36,053 bases of DNA from Frateuria sp. Soil773 (GCF_001428405.1 NZ_LMSL01000004.1:8896-44948); one strand, 5' to 3'. Positions 17,501 to 25,966 are shown, counted from the stretch's first letter. Program-made: numbers and translations. Notes: generated by a model not told the origin, from the sequence alone.

Positions 17501-19393
17501 ATGTCGGCCATGCCGCATCGCCGTACCTTCCTCCTGCCGCTCCTGCTCGCCTTCGTCGCGCTGCTGCAAGGCTGCAGCCTGTCGCGCTCGCAGATCCGCC
17601 GCGCCGACTACCTCGTCGCCGCCAGCGCCGATGCGAACAGCGATTGCCGGCAGGCCGACCGCTGCGCCATCGACTCGCCGCTGCTCGACGCCGCCGACCA
17701 GGCGCTCGCCGCATCCACCCCCGCCCGGCCGCAGCACGTCGTCGCCCTGCTCGGCGACAGCGAGCCGGCCCTGGCGGCGCGGCTCAGCCTGATCCGCGCG
17801 GCGAAGCACTCGATCGACGTGCAGACCTACATCTGGGACGAGGACGACGCCGGCAAGCTGATGCTGGACGAACTGGTGCAGGCGGCGCGGCGCGGCGTGA
17901 AGGTGCGCATCCTGGCCGACCAGCTCGGCTCGTTCGACGACCTCGCCCTGCTCGACCGGCTGGCCCGCGTGCATGCCAACTTCCAGGTACGGCTGTACAA
18001 CCCGACCTTCCAGAAAGCCCACACCGCGCCGGTGGAATGGGCCGCCGGCATCCTGTGCTGCTTCCTCAACTTCAACCAGCGCATGCACAACAAGGTGCTG
18101 CTGGTGGACGATGCCGCCGGCATCACCGGCGGACGCAACTACCAGAACCGCTATTTCGACTGGGACGACGACTTCGACTACGTCGACCGCGACGTGCTGG
18201 TCGGCGGCCCGGCGGCCCGTGCGATGGCGAGCAGCTTCGCGTTGTTCTGGCAGCACAAGCGCGCGGTGCCGCTGACCCACCTGCGCGACGTCAACCGCCA
18301 CATCCTCGACCACCCGGCCCCGCCCGGCTGGCCGCCGCCGCAGTACGACCATCCGCAGCGCGTCTACCGCGTGCAGCAGGAGGCCGAGGACACCGAATGG
18401 CTGCGCGCGCACGTGCTCGCGCACAGCATCCGCACCGGCCAGGTGGATTTCTTCAGCGACCTGCCGGCCAAGACCGAGCAGCCGCGCCAGCGCGACGCGC
18501 GCGCATTCACCCGCCGGGTGATGCAGATGGTCGGCAGCGCCAGGAGCGAGGTGGTGCTGCAGACGCCCTACCTGGTGATGAGCAAGCGGGCCCGGCGCAT
18601 CTTCGAACGGCTGCACGCGCAACGGCCGCCGCCGCGCATCGTCGTGTCGACCAACTCGCTCGCCTCCACCGACGCGTTCGCGGTGTACGCGATGTCGTAC
18701 AAGCACCGCAAGCGCTACCTGAAGAAGTACGGCTTCGAGATCTACGAGCTGAAGCCGCACGCGCTCGGCCCGGCCGAGGCCAACGCCTGGGCCAGCATGG
18801 AATGGCACGGCGCCGCCGCGCCGGCCGCGCGCACGGGCGAGGATACGCACGTCGTGGACGTGGAAACCCGCGGCCTGCTCGGCAGCCGCGGCAGCCGCAA
18901 CCGGCCGGCGCCGCTGGTCAGCGAGGGCCGCCGGTTCGGCCTGCACGCGAAGTCGATCGTGGTCGACGACGCCTTCGCGATGGTCGGCTCGCACAACTTC
19001 GATCCGCGCTCGGACCACTACAACACCGAGGCCGGGGTGATCGTCTACGACCGGCGCTTCGCCGACCAGTTGCGCAGCGCGATCATGCGCGACACCGCGC
19101 CGCAGAACGCCTGGGTGATCGCGCCGCGCAGGCCGGTGGTGCCGGTGCTCACCGACATCAACCAGGCGATCGGCGACATTTCCGAGAGCCTGCCGCTGTT
19201 CGACTTCTGGCCCTACCGCTACGCCACCAGCTACGAGCTGAAGGACGGCTGCACGCCGATGCGCCCGAGCGACCCGGCGTTCTTCAGTTGCTACAAGCCG
19301 GTGGGCGACTTCCCCGACGTGGCGCTGTCGTTCAAGCTGATCTATACGCGCCTCATCACCGCCTTCGGCGTCGGCGCCACCGGCATCCTGTAG
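17501..19393 (+). CDS. Phospholipase D-family lipoprotein (cardiolipin synthase-like)
   Basis: A 630-residue protein with two HKD motifs: H196-x-K198-x4-D203 in HNKVLLVDD and H482-x-K484-x4-D489 in HAKSIVVDD, each followed by a conserved Gly-Gly or Gly-Ser pair (GGRNY, GSHNF). Two HKD motifs in one chain form a phosphatidyltransferase/phospholipase D active site. The N-terminus is a lipoprotein-like signal ending LLQGC, so it is probably an envelope lipoprotein; the glutamine before Gly-Cys is atypical. It resembles ClsC/YmdC-type cardiolipin synthases. Starts at 17501 and 17510 are both possible. Last gene of the parA-sixA-yceI run, followed by repeat DNA. Confidence 0.9.
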   Translation: MSAMPHRRTFLLPLLLAFVALLQGCSLSRSQIRRADYLVAASADANSDCRQADRCAIDSPLLDAADQALAASTPARPQHVVALLGDSEPALAARLSLIRAAKHSIDVQTYIWDEDDAGKLMLDELVQAARRGVKVRILADQLGSFDDLALLDRLARVHANFQVRLYNPTFQKAHTAPVEWAAGILCCFLNFNQRMHNKVLLVDDAAGITGGRNYQNRYFDWDDDFDYVDRDVLVGGPAARAMASSFALFWQHKRAVPLTHLRDVNRHILDHPAPPGWPPPQYDHPQRVYRVQQEAEDTEWLRAHVLAHSIRTGQVDFFSDLPAKTEQPRQRDARAFTRRVMQMVGSARSEVVLQTPYLVMSKRARRIFERLHAQRPPPRIVVSTNSLASTDAFAVYAMSYKHRKRYLKKYGFEIYELKPHALGPAEANAWASMEWHGAAAPAARTGEDTHVVDVETRGLLGSRGSRNRPAPLVSEGRRFGLHAKSIVVDDAFAMVGSHNFDPRSDHYNTEAGVIVYDRRFADQLRSAIMRDTAPQNAWVIAPRRPVVPVLTDINQAIGDISESLPLFDFWPYRYATSYELKDGCTPMRPSDPAFFSCYKPVGDFPDVALSFKLIYTRLITAFGVGATGIL

Positions 19394-19469
19394 GGCTCGG
19401 GCCCTGTTCGCGATCCTTCCAGTTCAAAATCCTTCCATCGGCCCAGTCGCCTCGTCGTCATTCCTGCGA

Positions 19470-19498
19470 GGCGCTTTTCAACAGCCGCAGGGCTGGTC
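19470..19498 (+). repeat. 29-bp nested module 3a
   Basis: Begins GGCGCTTTTCAACAGCC and ends GGGCTGGTC. It sits between CTGCGA and AAGCAGGA; its removal restores CTGCGAAAGCAGGA. It differs from the copy-1 module by a single base (CCGC instead of CCGA). Confidence 0.82.
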
Positions 19499-19506
19499 AA
19501 GCAGGA

Positions 19507-19535
19507 AGCGCTTTTCAACAGCCGAAGGGCTGGTC
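19507..19535 (+). repeat. 29-bp nested module 3b
   Basis: Begins AGCGCTTTTCAACAGCC and ends GGGCTGGTC. It sits between AGCAGGA and ATCCAGTG, the same site as the module in copy 1, and differs from that module by its first base only. Confidence 0.82.
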
Positions 19536-19625
19536 ATCCAGTGACTCGATGCTCCAAAGATCAAAGACGCTGGATCCCAGCTTTCGCTGGGATGACGTTT
19601 CGTTTGGATCGCGTTTCATGCCATT

Positions 19626-19774
19626 CGTCATTCCTTCGGCTTTCAACGGCCGCGGGGCTGGTCAAGCAAGGGTGCTTTAACGGGCGAAGGGCCGATCATC
19701 CAATGGCTGTTTCCTCGAAAACTCAACGACGCCGGGCTCCGCCCTGCGGCTGTTGAAAGCCGCCAGCGATGACG
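19626..19774. repeat. Dispersed palindromic repeat, copy 4 (degenerate, three modules)
   Basis: Starts CGTCATTCCT and ends CAGCGATGACG. The left arm holds two diverged modules (about 19637-19663 and 19672-19697) at the same two sites as in copy 3. The right arm holds a third in inverted orientation (about 19742-19762, CTGCGGCTGTTGAAAGCC). The order and spacing match copy 3, so the two may share an ancestor or be undergoing gene conversion. Confidence 0.7.
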
Positions 19775-19810
19775 TTTCACGGGGGATACCCGGAGATCGC
19801 GGACAAGCCC

Positions 19811-20353
19811 TCAGGGCGCGTGGGCGAGGCGCTCGCCGCTGTCGAAGCGCATCGGCAGGTCGCCGCTGAAGCCGTCCGGACGGTCGGCCGGCACCGCGAA
19901 GCGCCAGCGGCCGACCGTGGCCAGGGCATGCGCGTCGAGCACCGGATCGCCGCTGGAGCTGCCCACCGCCGCATGGCGCACGCGGCCCGCGCCGTCCACC
20001 GCGATGCGCAGCACCACGCGGCCGTCGAGGTGGCCGCGCAGGTCGGCATATGGCGTCTGCGGATCGGCCGGCGTGCTGAGCGGCGTCAGCACCGGCGGCG
20101 GCGCGGCTTCGTCCGCCACCGCCTGGGCTACGCCGGAATCCGGCACCGGCCGGCGCACGGCGACCGGCACCGCCGCACGGCGCGCGGCACGCTGCGCCAC
20201 GGCCGGCGCGTGCCGGGGCGCGTGGCGCGGCTGGGCCGCCATGCGCGGCAGTCCGGCCCAGCCGGCGGTCTGCCCGCTGAGCCAGCCGGTGCCCGCCGTG
20301 CCCACGATCAGCGCGAGCAGGCTCAGGCCGGCGGTGGTGCGCAAGCGCAGCAT
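19811..20353 (-). CDS. TonB C-terminal-like periplasmic/membrane-anchored protein
   Basis: A 180-residue protein with one N-terminal membrane segment (about 9-28), a Pro/Arg/Ala-rich linker (about 40-95) and a C-terminal domain (about 100-175) with TonB-C character: GRVVLRIAVDGAGRVRHAAV followed by DPVLDAHALATVGRWRF. That layout matches short TonB-family proteins that reach across the periplasm; no exbB/exbD genes are near, so a role in TonB-dependent uptake is not shown. The ATG at 20353 lacks a clear ribosome-binding site. It follows the thiolase gene by 51 bp on the same strand. Confidence 0.72.
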   Translation of the reverse strand: MLRLRTTAGLSLLALIVGTAGTGWLSGQTAGWAGLPRMAAQPRHAPRHAPAVAQRAARRAAVPVAVRRPVPDSGVAQAVADEAAPPPVLTPLSTPADPQTPYADLRGHLDGRVVLRIAVDGAGRVRHAAVGSSSGDPVLDAHALATVGRWRFAVPADRPDGFSGDLPMRFDSGERLAHAP

Positions 20354-20404
20354 CGCTCAGCCGGCCCGCGCGAAGATGGACGTCCGGACGGCCATTTGCC
20401 TGAC

Positions 20405-21688
20405 TCAGCGCTCCAGGATCATCGTGACGCCCATGCCGCCGGCGGTGCAGATCGAGATCAGCCCGCGGCCGGAACCCTTGCGCTCGAGCTCCTTCGCCAG
20501 GGTGGCTACGATGCGCGCGCCGGTGGCGGCGAACGGATGGCCCACGGCGAGGCTGGAGCCGAGCACGTTGAGCTTCGCCGGATCGATCGCGCCCAGCGGG
20601 GCGTCGCGGCCGAGCCGGTTCTTGCAGTAGTCGGCCGACTCCCACGCGCGCAGCGTGCACAGCACCTGCGCCGCGAAGGCTTCGTGGATCTCGTAGAAAT
20701 CGAAGTCCTGCAGGGTCAGCCCGTGGCGGTCGAGCATGCGCGGCACCGCGATGGTCGGCGCCATCAGCAGCCCTTCGCCGTGCACGAAATCCACCGCGGC
20801 GACCTCCGCGTCGCGCACCCAGGCCTGGATCGCCAGCCCGCGCTGCGCCGCCCAGCCTTCGCTGGCCAGCAGCACCGCGGCGGCGCCGTCGGACAGGCCG
20901 GTGGAGTTGCCCGCGGTGAGCGTGCCCTGGCCTGAGCTCTTGTCGAACGCCGGCTTCAGCGCGGCGAGCTTTTCCATCGTGGTGTCGGGGCGCAGGAAGC
21001 CGTCGCGCTTGAGGCCGCGGAACGGCACCACCAGGTCGTCGAAGAAGCCCGACTCGTACGCGGCGGCGAGCTTGCGGTGGCTTTCCAGCGCGAGCCGGTC
21101 CTGCGCCTCGCGGGTGATGTGCCATTCCTTCGCCATCTTCTCGCAGTGGTCGCCCATCGACATGCCGGTGCGCGGCTCGGCCACGCCCGGGAACGAGGGC
21201 TTGAGCTCCTTCAGCGAGAAGTCGCGGGTGGCGGCGGCCAGCTTGTCCTGCCAGCCCTTGGCGCGGTTGATCGCCAGCAGCCGCTTGCGCAGCCGCGGGC
21301 TGTACACGATCGGCACGTCGCTGGTGGTGTCCGAGCCGCCGGCGATGCCCGCCTCGATCTGCCCGGCGGCGATCTTGTTGGCGATGATGATGGTGTTGTC
21401 CAGCGAGGTGCCGCAGGCGCGCGCGGTGGTGATGCCGGGCGTGGTCGGCGCCAGCCCGGAGCTGAGCAGCGCCTCGCGCGCGAGGTTCCAGTCCGAGGCG
21501 TGCTTGATGACAGCGCCCATCGCCACTTCGCCCAGTTCCACGCCGTGCAGCCCGTAGCGCTCGACCAGCGCGCCGAGCACCTTGACCGACATGCCGAAGT
21601 TGCCGACGTCGGCGTAGGCAGTGTTGTTGCGGCAGAACGGAATGCGCACACCACCGATCACACCGACGCGCTTCTGCGTGTTTTCCAT
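20405..21688 (-). CDS. fadI: Acetyl-CoA acyltransferase (FadI-type thiolase)
   Basis: Thiolytically cleaves 3-ketoacyl-CoA in fatty-acid beta-oxidation, or runs in reverse to make acetoacetyl-CoA. The 427-residue length is closer to FadI than to 390-residue FadA or PhaA. The thiolase residues are present: acyl-carrying Cys92 in ARACGTSLDN, HEAF (His near 335), GHPFAATGAR (His near 382) and CTAGGMG (base Cys near 413). The ATG at 21688 was chosen over a TTG at 21721 because it gives the normal N-terminus. No fadJ partner is adjacent. Divergent from the unknown gene at 21806. Confidence 0.88.
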   Translation of the reverse strand: MENTQKRVGVIGGVRIPFCRNNTAYADVGNFGMSVKVLGALVERYGLHGVELGEVAMGAVIKHASDWNLAREALLSSGLAPTTPGITTARACGTSLDNTIIIANKIAAGQIEAGIAGGSDTTSDVPIVYSPRLRKRLLAINRAKGWQDKLAAATRDFSLKELKPSFPGVAEPRTGMSMGDHCEKMAKEWHITREAQDRLALESHRKLAAAYESGFFDDLVVPFRGLKRDGFLRPDTTMEKLAALKPAFDKSSGQGTLTAGNSTGLSDGAAAVLLASEGWAAQRGLAIQAWVRDAEVAAVDFVHGEGLLMAPTIAVPRMLDRHGLTLQDFDFYEIHEAFAAQVLCTLRAWESADYCKNRLGRDAPLGAIDPAKLNVLGSSLAVGHPFAATGARIVATLAKELERKGSGRGLISICTAGGMGVTMILER

Positions 21689-21764
21689 GTCCTGGACGGT
21701 TCCACGATTCGAGTTCAGCAAGGCTAGCGCGCCCCGCCAGGCGGCGAAAGCCCGAAAGCGCGAA

Positions 21765-21773
21765 TGCTAGAAT
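21765..21773 (+). promoter_or_regulatory. Extended -10 promoter element
   Basis: TGCTAGAAT is an extended -10 box (TGn plus TAGAAT), nearly the same as the argS element. It puts the transcription start near 21780, downstream of the in-frame ATG at 21764, and so supports the GTG at 21806 as the start of the following gene. Confidence 0.55.
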
Positions 21774-21805
21774 CCCGGTTCTTTGCCGTTCGGGTTTGTC
21801 GTCAC

Positions 21806-22945
21806 GTGGAAGCCTCCCCGCTGGTTGCCCTGCCGATCGTGCTCGCGCTGGAGCTGTCGCCCGGCGAAACGCCCCGGCAGCTCACCCTCGGCCGCGACGA
21901 GGCGGCCGAACTGGCGGCGCTGGTCGCCGCCGACCTGCACGCGCTGGTGCCGCCGGTGGCCGAGGCGCGCCTGGCGCTGGCCGGCGCGCTGTTCGACGCG
22001 GTCGAGCTGCTGCGGCCGGGCTTCCCGGCGTGGGCCACGCTGGACGAACTGGCGCGCCGGGTGCCGCGCGGCCACCTGGAGAACGTGGTCGCCTTCGGCA
22101 CCCACGAAGGGCGCATGCCGGCGCTGCCGCTGCAGCCCGACCCGGCCTATGCCGAGGGGCCGATGCGGCTGCTGCCGTTGAGCCTGCTCGCCGCGGACAC
22201 GCTCGCCGCCGGCCTGGCCGAGCGGCTGGAAGTCGAGCTGGTGGGCCGCGGCGAGGCCGGCGAACGCACCGCCGACTGGCTGATGCGCACGTTCGGCGTA
22301 CGGCTGGAGCATGCGCGCTACCTCAGCCGCAACGACCTGCTCGCGCTGACCTGCGTGCAATACGAGCACGTGAACCTGGCGCCGCTGTGGACGCTGCTGG
22401 AAGCGGCCCTGCTCACGCCGTACCGCGAGGAAGACGTGCTCAGCGCACGCGGCCTTCCGCTGCGCTACGCCGAAGGCAAGGTGCATGCGCAGTCGCCCGC
22501 GCAGTGGCTGCACGGCCAGGCCGGCGACAACGCCCGGCGCGCGCACGACTTCGCCGGCATCGTGTTCGAGCTGCGCCAGTACGCCGCCCTGCTCGACGCG
22601 CACGGCCTGCCGCTGGCGCTGCGCGACGCATCCCCCGGCGACGGTGCGACCCTGCCCGGCGTCCTGCTGGAAACGCTGGACGAAGCGGCGGCCGGGCACG
22701 GAGCGGTGCAGTTGTATGCGCACGAGGCGCCGGGCCTCGGCATCGTGGCGGTCACCGTGGCGCAGTCGCGCGGTGGCCGGACACATCCGCTGGCCCACGC
22801 CTATCCGCTGCGGCCGCAGGCCCTGGGCGGGCTGGTCGCGTGGCTGGCCGAACGCTACGGCGCACCCGCGGAGCTGCATGCGCTCGGCCGCATCGTGCTG
22901 GACGCGGACGGCCGCCTGGGCGCGCCGGCGCCGGTGCTGCACTGA
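21806..22945 (+). CDS. Protein of unknown function, 379 residues
   Basis: A full-length, high-GC3 frame encoding a soluble, Ala/Leu-rich protein without a signal peptide or membrane segment. It starts VEASPLVALPIVLALELSPG (the GTG is read as Met). Blocks that look conserved in character are GHLENVVAFGTHEGRMPALP, YLSRNDLLALTCVQYEHVNL and GLGIVAVTVAQSRGG, but I recognise no family or catalytic motif. The GTG is preferred because an extended -10 box places the transcript start after the ATG at 21764; it has no obvious Shine-Dalgarno sequence. Divergent from the thiolase gene and convergent with the GNAT gene. Confidence 0.78.
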   Translation: MEASPLVALPIVLALELSPGETPRQLTLGRDEAAELAALVAADLHALVPPVAEARLALAGALFDAVELLRPGFPAWATLDELARRVPRGHLENVVAFGTHEGRMPALPLQPDPAYAEGPMRLLPLSLLAADTLAAGLAERLEVELVGRGEAGERTADWLMRTFGVRLEHARYLSRNDLLALTCVQYEHVNLAPLWTLLEAALLTPYREEDVLSARGLPLRYAEGKVHAQSPAQWLHGQAGDNARRAHDFAGIVFELRQYAALLDAHGLPLALRDASPGDGATLPGVLLETLDEAAAGHGAVQLYAHEAPGLGIVAVTVAQSRGGRTHPLAHAYPLRPQALGGLVAWLAERYGAPAELHALGRIVLDADGRLGAPAPVLH

Positions 22946-23075
22946 GCAGCACCGCATCGAGCCACGCCGTATCAACCCAGGCTGTATCGACCCGGGCTGC
23001 ACCGGCCAGGCGGCCCCGATCGGCCATCCTGACCAACTGTTCTGAAGACCGTGCCGACCCGCAACGCCCGGCCGG

Positions 23076-23534
23076 TCACTCGCCGCCCAGCGCCTGCTCG
23101 TACATGAAGTAGTGGCAGCGCTGCATGCCCAGGTCGGCATAGGTCGACTGCGCGCGCCGGTTCTCGGTTTCCACGTAGAGGCGCAGGCCGACCGCGCCGG
23201 CTTCGCGCGCGCGCCGCGAGACCTCGGCGTACAGCGCGCGGAACACGCCGCCGCGGCGGGCCTGCGCCACCACGTAGACGCTCTGGATCCACCAGAAGTC
23301 GCCGGCGCGCCAGTCGCTCCACTCGTAGGTGACCAGCAGGCAGGCCACCGGCGCGCCCGCCTGTTCGGCGACCAGGTAGAAACCGCGCCGCGGCTCGTCG
23401 AAGACCGCGGCCACGCCGCGCGCGAGCACGCCGCGGTCCAGCGCCTTGGCTTCGGTTTCCCACGCCATCGCGGCGTTCCACTCGACCAGGTGCGGGAGGT
23501 CGTCGCGCCTTGCCGCGCGGACGGTGACGGCCAT
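23076..23534 (-). CDS. GNAT-family N-acetyltransferase, downstream of ntrC
   Basis: A 152-residue acetyl-CoA-dependent acetyltransferase. The GNAT core is visible as the beta4-alpha3 region WWIQSVYVVAQARRGGVFRA (a slightly degenerate acetyl-CoA loop) and the late motif RLYVETENRRAQSTYADLGM. The ATG at 23534 is set by AAGGAG 6 nt upstream, located inside the 3' end of ntrC; the ntrC stop lies 11 bp before. It therefore looks like the third gene of the ntrB-ntrC transcript. The substrate is unknown. Confidence 0.85.
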   Translation of the reverse strand: MAVTVRAARRDDLPHLVEWNAAMAWETEAKALDRGVLARGVAAVFDEPRRGFYLVAEQAGAPVACLLVTYEWSDWRAGDFWWIQSVYVVAQARRGGVFRALYAEVSRRAREAGAVGLRLYVETENRRAQSTYADLGMQRCHYFMYEQALGGE

Positions 23535-23545
23535 GCCGGGCTCCT

Positions 23546-24943
23546 TCATGGGGTGCGCCGCCGGCGCGAGGCGCCGAGCTTGCGGGTCAGGGTGTTGCGG
23601 CCGACGCCGAGCGCGGCGGCCGCGTGCTGCCGGTGGCCGCCGTGCGCCGCCAGCGCCGCTTCGAGCAGGCTGCGGTCCAGCGCCTCGCGCGCCCGCGCGT
23701 GGATGTCCGCCTCGCCCCGCGCCAGCGCCTCGTCCGCCCACTCGCGCAGCGCGTCGGTCCAGTCGCCGGACGCCTGGCCCGCCTGGCCGGCGCCGAGGTC
23801 GGCGGGATGGATCTCGGCGCCCGGCGCGATCACCGCGAGGCGCCGGCACAGGTTTTCCAGCTCGCGCACGTTGCCGGGAAAATCGCGCTGCTCCAGCGCC
23901 TTCAGCGCGGCGCGGGCGAAGCGCTTGGGCGGCAGCTTCAGCTCGACCGCCGCCGATGCGAGAAAGTGCCGGGCCAGCAGCGGGATGTCGCTGCGCCGGC
24001 TGCGCAGCGCGGGCAGCTCGATGCGCACCACGTCGAGCCGGTGCTTGAGGTCGGCGCGAAACTGGCCGGCGGCGACGCGCGCATCCAGGTCCTGGTGGGT
24101 GGCCGCGACGATGCGCACGTCGCCGCGGATCAGCTCGCGCCCGCCGACGCGGTAGAACTCGCCGCCGGCGAGCACGCGCAGCAGCCGCGTCTGCAATGCC
24201 AGCGGCATGTCGCCGATCTCGTCCAGGAACAGGGTGCCGCCCTCGGCCTGCTCGAAGCGGCCGGCCACCCGCCGGGTCGCGCCGGTGAAGGCGCCGGCCT
24301 CGTGGCCGAACAGCTCGCTCTCCAGCAGTTCGCTGGGGATCGCCGCGGTGTTCAACGCGACGAACGGCTTGCCGCGGCGCGCGCTTTCGTCGTGCAGCGC
24401 GCGCGCCACCAGTTCCTTGCCGGTGCCGGTCTCGCCGGTGACCAGCACGTTGAGGTCGCTCGCCGCGACGCGCCCGATCAGCCGGAACACCTCGCGCATC
24501 GCCGCGCTCTCGCCAAGCAGCGCATGTGCCGGCGCCGCCGGTGCGGCCGCAGCCGGCGCCGGTACGGCATGGCCGGCCAGCGCGCGCTGCACCGCCGCCA
24601 CCGCCTGATCGAGATCGAACGGCTTGGCCAGGTAATCGACGGCGCCGGCGCGATAGGCCGCGGCCGCGGTGGCCACGTCGGTATACGCGCTCATCACGAT
24701 CGCCGGGCCGAGCCCCTGCGCCTTCCACTGGTCGAGCAGGGCCAGGCCGCCCTCGCCGGGCATGCGCACGTCGGTCAGCAGCAGCGCCGGGCGCGCCTCG
24801 CGCAAGGCCGCGCGCACGCCTGCCGCCTCGCCGAACTCGCGCACCGCCAGCCCGGCGTCGCGCAATGCCTCGGCCAGCACGAAGCGCACGCCGCGGTCGT
24901 CGTCGGCGATCCAGATTTCCGGCGGTACGGTCCGGTCAGTCAT
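23546..24943 (-). CDS. ntrC: NtrC-type sigma-54-dependent response regulator
   Basis: Activates sigma-54 promoters for nitrogen assimilation when phosphorylated by NtrB. Of 465 residues, 1-125 are a receiver domain (acidic DDD at 14-16, phospho-acceptor Asp58 in LLLTDVRMP, Lys107). Residues 142-375 are an AAA+ domain with Walker A GETGTGKE (170-177), the sigma-54-contacting GAFTGA (217-222) and Walker [10 protein letters not shown] Fis-type helix-turn-helix lies at the C-terminus ([17 protein letters not shown]). The ATG at 24943 lies 8 bp inside the end of ntrB, as expected for coupled translation. Confidence 0.93.
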   Translation of the reverse strand: MTDRTVPPEIWIADDDRGVRFVLAEALRDAGLAVREFGEAAGVRAALREARPALLLTDVRMPGEGGLALLDQWKAQGLGPAIVMSAYTDVATAAAAYRAGAVDYLAKPFDLDQAVAAVQRALAGHAVPAPAAAAPAAPAHALLGESAAMREVFRLIGRVAASDLNVLVTGETGTGKELVARALHDESARRGKPFVALNTAAIPSELLESELFGHEAGAFTGATRRVAGRFEQAEGGTLFLDEIGDMPLALQTRLLRVLAGGEFYRVGGRELIRGDVRIVAATHQDLDARVAAGQFRADLKHRLDVVRIELPALRSRRSDIPLLARHFLASAAVELKLPPKRFARAALKALEQRDFPGNVRELENLCRRLAVIAPGAEIHPADLGAGQAGQASGDWTDALREWADEALARGEADIHARAREALDRSLLEAALAAHGGHRQHAAAALGVGRNTLTRKLGASRRRRTP

Positions 24944-25949
24944 GCGCGCGCTCCAGGGGCAGGTACAGCGAGAACACCGTCTCGCCCGGACGGCTGGCGC
25001 TGCAGCGCAGGTCGCCACCGTGCTCCTGCGCGATCTCGCGCGACAGCGCCAGCCCGAGCCCGCTGCCGTCGGCGCGGCCGGACACCAGCGGCTGGAACAG
25101 GCTGTCGCGCAGGGCGTCCGGCACGCCGGCACCGTCGTCGATCACGTCCAGCCGCAAGGCGCTGCGCAGCACCCGGTCGCCGAAGCGCAACCCATGCTCG
25201 GCGCGGGTGCGCAGGGTCAGCGAGCGGGCGCCGGCCTCGCGCGCGTTGCGCGCCAGGTTCAGCAGCACCTGCAACAGGCGGTCCGCGTCGGCGTGCAGGT
25301 CCGGCAGGCTGGGGTCGTAGTCGTGGCGCAATTGCAGCGGCGCCGGTTCGGCCTGCAGCAGTTCGCCCAGCCGCTCCAGCAGGCGATGGACGTTCAGCGG
25401 TTCCAGGCGCGGCGCGCCCTCGTGGTGCAGCAGCCGGTTGGCCAGTTCCGCCAGCCGGTCGGCCTCGGCGATCACCATCGCGGCCAGGGCGCGCAGGTCC
25501 GCATCGTCCAGCCGGCGCTGCAGCAACTGGGCGGCGCCGCGCAGGCCGGCCAGCGGGTTCTTCACCTCATGCGCGAAGCCGCGCAGGGTTGCCGACAGCG
25601 GCGACGCGGCCGCCGCCGGCTCGCCCAGCACGTGCACCTCCAGCAGCAGCCGGCCGTCGTCGAGCGGCTGCATCGCTACGTCGGCGTCCGGCGCACCGTC
25701 GCGCAGCGCCTGCAACGGCACCGCGCGCAGTTGCAGCGGCCGCTGCTCGGCCAGGGCGCGCGCCGCCTGCGCCACCGCTTCCGGCTCGCGCAGCAGCGTC
25801 GCCAGCGGCTGCCCGAGCACGCTGCGCGGCCCCAGCCGCCACTGCTCGGCCAGCGCCGGATTGATCCATTGCAGGCGCAACTGCGCATCGACCAGGGCCA
25901 GCCCGGTCGCCATCTGCTCCGCCACGTCGCGCCAGGCTTCCTCGCTCAT
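24936..25949 (-). CDS. ntrB: NtrB-type nitrogen-sensing histidine kinase
   Basis: A soluble two-component sensor that phosphorylates or dephosphorylates NtrC under the control of PII signalling. The 337-residue protein has a PAS-like N-terminus (about 10-110), the H-box FAHEVKNPLAGLRGAAQLL with His127, an N-box LLQVLLNLARNAREAG, the G1 box DDGAGVPD and G2 box GSGLGLAL. No membrane segment, in line with NtrB. The start is ATG 25949 (MSEEAWRDVAEQMATG); an upstream extension to 26105 would run across the NtrC-like operator. First gene of ntrB-ntrC-GNAT. Autoregulation by NtrC is likely from the adjacent dyad. Confidence 0.92.
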   Translation of the reverse strand: MSEEAWRDVAEQMATGLALVDAQLRLQWINPALAEQWRLGPRSVLGQPLATLLREPEAVAQAARALAEQRPLQLRAVPLQALRDGAPDADVAMQPLDDGRLLLEVHVLGEPAAAASPLSATLRGFAHEVKNPLAGLRGAAQLLQRRLDDADLRALAAMVIAEADRLAELANRLLHHEGAPRLEPLNVHRLLERLGELLQAEPAPLQLRHDYDPSLPDLHADADRLLQVLLNLARNAREAGARSLTLRTRAEHGLRFGDRVLRSALRLDVIDDGAGVPDALRDSLFQPLVSGRADGSGLGLALSREIAQEHGGDLRCSASRPGETVFSLYLPLERAHD

Positions 25950-25966
25950 TGCACCATCATGGCCAA

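Larger units (their letters stand above)
19456..19597. repeat. Dispersed palindromic repeat, copy 3 (two 29-bp modules)
   Basis: Left arm starts CGTCATTCCTGCGA and right arm ends CAGCTTTCGCTGGGATGACG. Two near-identical 29-bp modules (19470-19498 and 19507-19535) sit at two places in the left arm. Taking both out leaves the uninterrupted arm sequence seen in copy 2. It lies in the 417-bp gene-free gap after the phospholipase D gene, which is otherwise filled by copy 4. Confidence 0.88.

Noticed and set aside
17315-19018. 567-codon minus-strand open frame
   Set aside because: Antisense to the two-HKD phospholipase D gene.
19456-19774. CRISPR array
   Set aside because: Spacing is irregular, units are palindromic and nested, there are no unique spacers of constant size, and no cas genes are present.
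22946-23075. Imperfect 15-bp tandem repeat (GTATCAACCCAGGCT / GTATCGACCCGGGCT, about 22968-22998)
   Set aside because: Only two units in a convergent gap; no evidence of function.
25950-25966. Sigma-54-like GG-N10-GC element upstream of ntrB
   Set aside because: The GC lies directly against the ATG, so transcription would begin inside the coding region; the match is explained by the TGCACC half-site.
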